A stretch of 64,000 nucleotides of DNA from UBA4738 sp002413305 (GTDB lineage Bacteria > Actinomycetota > UBA4738). The notes below the pieces were generated by a model that made no database searches, was not told where the DNA came from, and was given only the letters and a program-made list of their open reading frames with translations. The first letter of the stretch is position 1, and the number at the start of each line of letters is the position of its first letter. The position numbers and the translations under genes are program-made. Location of the stretch: NCBI GenBank assembly GCA_036847185.1, contig DAIUAM010000010.1, forward strand, positions 19,348 through 83,347, read 5' to 3'. Positions 59,140 to 64,000 of the stretch are shown here, one piece after another.

Positions 59140-59436
59140 TCAGAGTCGCACGGTCACGGAGACTTCGCGGGCGAGGTCCCCGCACGCCTCCGCGACGAAC
59201 CGAACGGTGGCCGAACCCGGACCCGTGCCCCTCACCATGAACACCTCGTCCACCGGCGGGCTCTTCGGCGCCGCCTCGTCGCCCCGATCGTCGTCGGGAT
59301 ACGGATCGGCCTTCCAGAGCTTGCGCACCGAAACGGCCGAGGCCATCCCTTCGATCTGCGCGTGCCACGCACCCCCGTTCGGGAGGTGAATGGCGCGCTC
59401 CTCGCCCACACGGAGCTCCATCCGATCGGCCGTCAT
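59140..59436 (-). CDS. Small beta-rich protein, possibly chagasin-like
   Basis: A 98-residue protein from ATG 59436; TACCAT on the minus strand ends 8 nt before it. MELRVGEERAIHLPNGGAWH, VDEVFMVRGTGPGSATVRFV and AREVSVTVRL give an Ig-like strand pattern similar to protease-inhibitor I42 proteins, but the NPTTGY motif is not present. It is 49 bp upstream of the M20 gene on the same strand. Function not assigned. Confidence 0.5.
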   Translation of the reverse strand: MTADRMELRVGEERAIHLPNGGAWHAQIEGMASAVSVRKLWKADPYPDDDRGDEAAPKSPPVDEVFMVRGTGPGSATVRFVAEACGDLAREVSVTVRL

Positions 59437-59518
59437 CTCGCCGGATGGTACCGACCGGCGGCTCCGTTCGCCGAGCGCACGGTCGACCGCTGCTCGCGCA
59501 TCGGGCAGAATGGACGGC

Positions 59519-60586
59519 ATGAGGGACGGAACGACAGACTTCAGCCGGGAGGAGCTTCAACTCGCCACCCGGAATCACGGCATGCCCCTGGAGGCGCTCC
59601 GGTATCCGATCACCCCGGTCGGCCTGCACTACCTGCTCACCCACTTCGACATCCCGGCGGTCGACCCGGACACATGGAGGCTGGAGGTCGGGGGAAGCGT
59701 GGCCCGTCCACTCACGCTCACCATGCAGGACCTGAGGGCCAGGCCGGCGGTCACGGTGGCCGTGACCATGGAGTGCGCGGGGAACGGTCGGGCGCAGCTC
59801 GATCCGCGCCCGATCAGCCAGCCCTGGGTCCGGGAGGCCGTCGGGACCGGCGAATGGACGGGGACCCCGCTCGGCCCCCTGCTGCGGGAAGCCGGCCTGG
59901 AGGCCGACGCCCTGGAGGTGGTGTTCGCCGGGGCCGACCGCGGGGTCGAAGGCGGCCTCGAGCACGCGTACGAACGGAGCCTGACCATCGAGGAGGCGCT
60001 CCGGGAAGAGCTTCTGCTCGTCTACGCGCTGGAAGGGCGGCCGCTCCCACCGCAACACGGATTCCCGCTTCGACTCCTGGTGCCGGGCTGGTACGGGATG
60101 ACCAGCGTGAAGTGGCTGCACCGGATCACCGTGGCCACCGAACCCTTCGCCGGCTACCAGCAGTCGAAGGGCTACCGGTACCGCATGACCGAGGACGAAC
60201 CCGGCACGCCGGTCACCCGCATCGTGCCGCGAGCGCTGATGGTCCCGCCCGGCATCCCCGACTTCCTGACCCGGAACCGCGTCCTGTCGCCGGGGCCCTG
60301 CGTGCTGGAGGGCCGCGCCTGGTCCGGATGGGGGCCGATCGAGCTGGTGGAGGTCAGCGCCGACGGCGGGGACTCCTGGGAGCCCGCCGCGCTGGGCGAA
60401 CCGCCCTCCCCGTTCGCCTGGTACCCCTGGTCCTTCGAGTGGGTCCCGGGGCCGGGGGTGTACGAGCTCTGCTGCCGGGCCCGGGACGCCACCGGACGCG
60501 ACCAGCCGCTGACCGCTCCCTGGAACCTGGGCGGCTATTCGAACAACGAGGTCCAGCGGATCACGGTGCTCGTGGACGGGGCTTGA
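59519..60586 (+). CDS. Sulfite-oxidase-family molybdopterin enzyme
   Basis: A 355-residue enzyme from ATG 59519, 7 nt after CAGAAT. The Mo-binding Cys is in VTMECAGNGR (about 86), followed by GTGEWTGTPLGPLL, HGFPLRLLVPGWYGMTSVKWL (about 181-201) and a C-terminal Mo-co dimerisation domain with VEVSADGGDSWEPA. No heme domain or signal peptide is present, so it is a cytoplasmic member. Substrate could be sulfite or another sulfur/oxygen compound. Confidence 0.92.
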   Translation: MRDGTTDFSREELQLATRNHGMPLEALRYPITPVGLHYLLTHFDIPAVDPDTWRLEVGGSVARPLTLTMQDLRARPAVTVAVTMECAGNGRAQLDPRPISQPWVREAVGTGEWTGTPLGPLLREAGLEADALEVVFAGADRGVEGGLEHAYERSLTIEEALREELLLVYALEGRPLPPQHGFPLRLLVPGWYGMTSVKWLHRITVATEPFAGYQQSKGYRYRMTEDEPGTPVTRIVPRALMVPPGIPDFLTRNRVLSPGPCVLEGRAWSGWGPIELVEVSADGGDSWEPAALGEPPSPFAWYPWSFEWVPGPGVYELCCRARDATGRDQPLTAPWNLGGYSNNEVQRITVLVDGA

Positions 60587-60609
60587 GACCGGACCGGGTC
60601 GAGGATCCC

Positions 60610-61416
60610 GTGAGTGGGTCGGAGGCCGGGTTCGCGTTCGACCGTGGCGTCGCCGTACGTCCGGCGGGTGACCACCGCTTCACCGCGGAGGTCGAGCCGA
60701 AGTGGAACATCGGCTCGGCTCCCAACGGCGGCTACCTCCTGTCGATCGCGCTGTCCGCTCTGCGCCGGGAGCTCCCCCATCCGGATCCGGTCGCGGTCTC
60801 CGCCCACTTCGCCGGCCGCATCTCCCCGGGCCGGATCGAGGTGGGCGTGGACACGTTCCGGGTCGGGAAGGGACATTCGACCGGCGTGGCGTGGCTCGAA
60901 CAGGAGGGCCAGCGGCGGGTGCACGTGACCGGGACGTTCGGCGACCTCGGCGCGATGGACGGCCCGACGATCGTCCACGCCGAGCGCCCCGAGATCCCGT
61001 CGCCGGAGGCCTGCGTCCCGGCCACCGGTCCCGTCGCGCCCGAGTTCATGCGACAGTTCGACCTGCGGCTGACGCCCGAATCGGCCGGGTTCGCAGTCGG
61101 CCTCCGCAGCGGGCGGGGACTGATGGAGGGGTGGATCCGGTTCGAAGACGGCCGGGAGGCGGACTCGATGTCGCTGCCACTGTTCGCCGACTCGTTCCCG
61201 CCCACCATGTTCCATCTGATGGAGACCCTGCGGTGGGTGCCCACCATCGAGCTGACCGTACACGGCCGCGGCCGCCCCGCTCCGGGTTGGCTGCAGTGCC
61301 GGTTCCTGACCCGATACGTGATCGGCGGCTACCTCGAGGAGGACGGGGAGATCTGGGACGGCACCGGCCGGCTGGTGGCGCTGTCTCGCCAGCTCGCCAT
61401 GGTCCGAGGCTCCTAG
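60610..61416 (+). CDS. TesB-like acyl-CoA thioesterase
   Basis: A 268-residue double-hotdog protein from GTG 60610 (GAGGA upstream). First half: FTAEVEPKWNIGSAPNGGYLLSIALSALRRE (given as WNIGSAPNGGYLLSIAL) and HPDPVAVSAHFAGRISPG; second half: WIRFEDGREADSMSLPLFADSFPPTMF and ELTVHGRGRPAPGWLQCRF. This matches the thioesterase superfamily with tandem hotdog folds. It lies 23 bp after the sulfite-oxidase-like gene. Confidence 0.82.
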   Translation: MSGSEAGFAFDRGVAVRPAGDHRFTAEVEPKWNIGSAPNGGYLLSIALSALRRELPHPDPVAVSAHFAGRISPGRIEVGVDTFRVGKGHSTGVAWLEQEGQRRVHVTGTFGDLGAMDGPTIVHAERPEIPSPEACVPATGPVAPEFMRQFDLRLTPESAGFAVGLRSGRGLMEGWIRFEDGREADSMSLPLFADSFPPTMFHLMETLRWVPTIELTVHGRGRPAPGWLQCRFLTRYVIGGYLEEDGEIWDGTGRLVALSRQLAMVRGS

Positions 61417-61536
61417 CAGCCTCGGTCGGGGCAACCGGCCCCGAATGCGTAGTCACGATGGGCGGTGTCGAAACGGTCATGTCAGGCCATCAAATGCGCT
61501 TCGCCCGTGCCGATAACCTCTCGCAAGGAGGTCCGG

Positions 61537-61674
61537 ATGCGCCGCGTCAGGGTCGAGCTACGGAAGCGTTCACAGGAGGATCGCACCCCCGTGCTCCCGA
61601 TGGACCCCCGCGACCCGGACGTGGTTCGAGCGAAACAGATCGGCGCCCGAAGCTCGCTTCGAACCCGAGCCTGA
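61537..61674 (+). CDS. Small basic protein (45 aa)
   Basis: A 45-residue protein from ATG 61537 with AAGGAGG 5 nt upstream and a -10-like TAACCT at 61514. It starts MRRVRVELRKRSQEDRTPV and continues LPMDPRDPDVVRAKQIGAR. Strong translation signals and a conserved-looking DPRDPDVVRAK core support a real gene. Function unknown; its charge suggests nucleic-acid or ribosome contact. Confidence 0.5.
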   Translation: MRRVRVELRKRSQEDRTPVLPMDPRDPDVVRAKQIGARSSLRTRA

Positions 61675-61705
61675 GGCGCCGACCTGCACGCTGACTGCGC
61701 CTCTC

Positions 61706-62272
61706 TCAGCCGACCGTCGGCCCCGCTTCCCTGGCCGAACGAACCTGCTCCAGCGCTTGACGCAGGCCGTCGATCCATTCGCCCTGGTGCTCGCCGACCA
61801 GCTTCACGCACCACGCCAGCGCGTGGCTCCGGCTGCGGGCGACGCCGGCTTCGACCAGCGTGTCGAGCACCTTGCGCTCGGGCATCCGCAAGCGAGTCAT
61901 GATCGGGAGGGCGACGGTGGTGAAGAGCTCCTCCTCGTCACCGATCCGGACCCCCCACGAGACCTTCCGGCGGAACCGCCGTTGCGCCTCCTCCGCGATG
62001 CGCATCCGCGCCTCGCGCGTGTCCTCGCGGTGCTGCTTGATCCTGCCCGCCCGCGCGGCTGCCACCGCGGTCGAACCGCCCTGGAGCTCGATGTCTGCGA
62101 GGGTCCCCACCACCAGGATCTCCTCGCGGTCGACGCTCACCTCGGGCGCCCCCGTGAACCAGCCCTCCGGGATCCTGCCGGCGAACCAGCCGCCGATCTG
62201 CTCGGGGTCGAAACCCGCTTCGTGCTCGTGACCGTGTCCGTGTCCGTGCTCGCCGTGCCCGTATCCGCGCAT
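61706..62272 (-). CDS. His-rich protein with ribbon-helix-helix-like C-terminus, putative metal regulator
   Basis: A 188-residue protein from ATG 62272. The start MRGYGHGEHGHGHGHEHEAG is a typical metal-binding His tail. A middle section (REEILVVGTLADIELQGGS, then a charged helix EDTREARMRIAEEAQRRF) leads to MPERKVLDTLVEAGVARSRSHALAWCVKLV, which resembles the helices of RHH repressors. The palindrome GTAAT-N4-ATTAC lies 33 bp upstream. A metal-responsive self-regulator is inferred; the fold is not proven. Confidence 0.5.
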   Translation of the reverse strand: MRGYGHGEHGHGHGHEHEAGFDPEQIGGWFAGRIPEGWFTGAPEVSVDREEILVVGTLADIELQGGSTAVAAARAGRIKQHREDTREARMRIAEEAQRRFRRKVSWGVRIGDEEELFTTVALPIMTRLRMPERKVLDTLVEAGVARSRSHALAWCVKLVGEHQGEWIDGLRQALEQVRSAREAGPTVG

Positions 62273-62304
62273 GCCGCGTCCCCTTCCGCTTGCTGAGTAA
62301 GCTC

Positions 62305-62318
62305 GTAATTAAGATTAC
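62305..62318. promoter_or_regulatory. Palindrome GTAAT-TAAG-ATTAC upstream of the His-rich gene
   Basis: A 5-bp inverted repeat in an AT-rich island, 33-46 bp before the ATG at 62272, likely in its promoter. Candidate operator. Confidence 0.45.
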
Positions 62319-62369
62319 ACAGCAGGTCGCCAGGAACGTCAACTCGGGCCGGGGGGAGCGGGAAAGACG

Positions 62370-62394
62370 AAGGGGCGCCCGGAGGCGCCCCCTT
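62370..62394 (-). terminator. Intrinsic terminator after the purine permease
   Basis: GGGGCGCC (62372-62379), CGGA loop, GGCGCCCC (62384-62391). On the minus strand it is followed by CTTCGTCTTT, 25 bp past the permease stop. Confidence 0.8.
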
Positions 62395-62418
62395 ACGCTT
62401 GTAGTCAGGCGCTCGGGG

Positions 62419-63821
62419 CTAGACCACGCCGTGGAAGAAGTACCAGCCGAAGACAGCCGAGATCAGATACATCAGCCAGTGAACTTCCTTCCACTTCCCG
62501 CGCAAGAGCGCGATGACTGTGTAGGAGATGAATCCGAATCCCACCCCGTTCGTGATGCTGAAGGTGAAGGGCATGGTCACCATCATGAGCAGCGCCGGGA
62601 TGCCGATGCCCGGGTCTGTCCAGTTGATGTCCTTGACGAGCTGCATCATGAAGTAACCGACGATGATCAGGACCGGGGCCGTCGCCACCGCAGGCACCAT
62701 TCCGGCAAGCGGTGAGATGAAAAGGGACAGCAGGAACAAGACTCCTACGACGAGCGAGACCAAACCGGTCCGCCCACCCTCCGAGACACCGGCGGCGCTC
62801 TCGATGTAGGTCGTGTTCGACGAGGCCGAGGCGGCACCACCGGCTACGGCGGCTAGAGAGTCGACGATCAGCACCTTCTGGATCCCAGGCAGCTTCCCGT
62901 CCTTGTCCAGCAGGCCGGCCTCTCCGCCGATCCCGATCACCGTGCCCATGGTGTCGAAGAAGTCCGACAGCATCACCGCCAGGACAACTGCGATGGCTGA
63001 CCCCGTGCCGAGCACGCTCCAGAAGTGGAAGGTGAAGTGACCTACCAGGTGGAAGTCGGGTCCGTTCCAGTGGTGCGGGATCGCAGCGCTTCCGTCGGTG
63101 AACACCTTGAGGTGCTTCGCCTCATTCACGATCGTCGCGATGATCGTGGTGAAGATGATCCCCAGGAGAAGGGCGCCCTTCATCTTCCTCGCTACCAGAG
63201 CGGCCGTGACCACTAGGCCGATCGCGAAGATCAACAGCGGCCAGCTGCGGAAGTTCGGCACGATCGTTACGATGACGCCCTTGCCCTGCAGGGCCACGCC
63301 GGCATTCACGAACCCGATGAACGCGATGAAGAGGCCGATGCCGATGCCGATGGCCCTTTTCAGGTCCATCGGGATGGCGTTGAGCACCGCCTCTCGAAAG
63401 CCCGTGAGCACGAGAAGGGAGATGACCAACCCTCGACCACGATCACACCCATCGCCTCGGGCCACGTGAGGTGGAGGCCAACCACCAGGGTGAAAGCGAC
63501 GAACGCGTTCAGGCCCAATCCCGCAGCAAGGGCGAACGGGTAGTTCGCATACAGGCCCATCAGGATCGTCATCAGCCCGGCGACCAGCGCCGTGACGGTG
63601 AGGACCTGGCCGAACTCGAGCGCGGTGCCCGTGTGGTCCTTCAGGCCGGCGATGATCGAGGGGTTGACGAACAGGATGTACGACATCGTCAGGAACGTGG
63701 CGAGCGCGGCGACGATCTCCGTCCGTACGCTCGACCCCCGCTCCGAGATGCGGAAGTACTTGTCCAGCATCCCGTTCGTGCTCGCGGAGCTCCCGGCTTC
63801 AGGAGGCGCCTGTGTGGCCAT
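62419..63821 (-). pseudogene. NCS2 (AzgA-like) purine permease with a single-base frameshift
   Basis: ATG 63821 has the SD AAAGGAG. Reading gives MLDKYFRISERGSSVRTEI, TFLTMSYILFVNPSI and ALAAGLGLNAFVAFTLV, the AzgA/NCS2 N-terminus, up to EAMGVIVVEG. The remainder, from LVISLLVLTGFREAVLNAIP to the stop, is one frame away and includes DFFDTMGTVIGIGGEAG. One missing T (minus strand) near 63428-63430 explains it; span length is 3n+2, and repair gives 467 residues, the usual size. Adenine/guanine/hypoxanthine uptake is expected if functional. Mutation or sequencing error. Confidence 0.85.
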
Positions 63822-63897
63822 ACCCGCTCCTTTCGGATCGGGCCCGGGGGCCACCGGGGCTGTACCCCGGGCTACCAGTTGAGGGAAGGCGACTGAA

Positions 63898-63903
63898 CTA
63901 TAA
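63898..63903 (-). promoter_or_regulatory. -10 box TATAGT, putative promoter of the purine permease
   Basis: TATAGT reads on the minus strand about 77 nt before the permease ATG. The leader would hold a strong GC hairpin (CCCGGGG with CCCCGGG) just before the SD. Confidence 0.4.
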
Positions 63904-63961
63904 GGACGCGCCGGCACTGTTGCGTTGGGCGCCGAGGACCCGCACCAAGGAGACTTCGGCC

Positions 63962-64000
63962 ATGAGATCTCACCGATACCCTCACCCCCGTCCAGCGCCG
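63962..64000 (+). CDS. Possible gene start, cut by window edge
   Basis: ATG 63962 has AAGGAGA 9 nt upstream and 13 codons run to the window end (MRSHRYPHPRPAP). It is divergent from the purine permease. Too short to identify. Confidence 0.25.
   Translation, partial: MRSHRYPHPRPAP

Noticed and set aside
63822..63897. Purine riboswitch before the NCS2 permease
   Set aside because: The leader is about 70 nt of GC hairpin without a recognisable purine aptamer core.

Overview
The window is high-GC DNA from a bacterial chromosome, most likely an uncultured soil-type member of the Actinomycetota. Reasons: actinobacterial families (DUF3039, DUF2252, HTH_42 winged-helix proteins, a CU044_5270-like protein beside an ECF sigma factor), several F420-linked enzymes (LLM oxidoreductase, NADP/F420 reductase family, PPOX split-barrel protein), frequent GTG starts, a HAIR-like (HspR) element upstream of lon, and many genes whose -10 box lies only 6-8 nt before the start codon (leaderless transcripts). 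No rRNA, tRNA, CRISPR array, transposase or integrase was found. Both ends cut through genes.

Layout. 0-8.5 kb: PH-domain membrane protein (partial), HAD phosphatase, PilT ATPase, small secreted and zinc-binding proteins, then two overlapping paralogous membrane histidine kinases with no response regulator. 8.5-11.2 kb: Lon protease. 11.2-13 kb: a small defence-like group (HNH endonuclease with a PUA/EVE-like N-terminus, RHH-MazF toxin-antitoxin). 13-19 kb: DUF2252, PPOX protein, a GntR/YtrA-regulated ABC transporter operon, a VOC protein, microproteins. 19-31 kb: two HTH_42 proteins, F420 enzymes, zinc ribbons, EamA and TrhA-like membrane proteins, a DEAD-box helicase with a structured leader, a sulfotransferase-LLM pair, a cysteine-stapled beta-propeller. 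31-45 kb: ferredoxin, msrB-msrA-MFS-DHDPS-like operon, a 590-residue protein of unknown function, CspA, glutamate decarboxylase, CoA-binding protein, aconitase, AlgH/DUF3039 operon. 45-52 kb: BNR-type secreted protein, DUF2207 protein, ParA with a translationally coupled zinc ribbon, MFS exporter. 52-55 kb: a block of small orphan genes on alternating strands, punctuated by a 24-nt repeat in constant orientation; this is the most unusual part of the window. 55-64 kb: fumarase, ECF sigma factor and partner, M20 amidohydrolase, sulfite-oxidase-like enzyme, thioesterase-like protein, a His-rich protein with an RHH-like tail, and a frameshifted purine permease.

How the genes fit together: aconitase and fumarase supply TCA steps; msrA/msrB, Lon and the HAIR-like site point to stress defence; CspA and the DEAD-box helicase both have long leaders typical of cold-shock RNA metabolism. 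Two genes (zinc ribbon near 22.05 kb, purine permease near 63.43 kb) carry apparent single-base frameshifts, either real decay or sequence errors.
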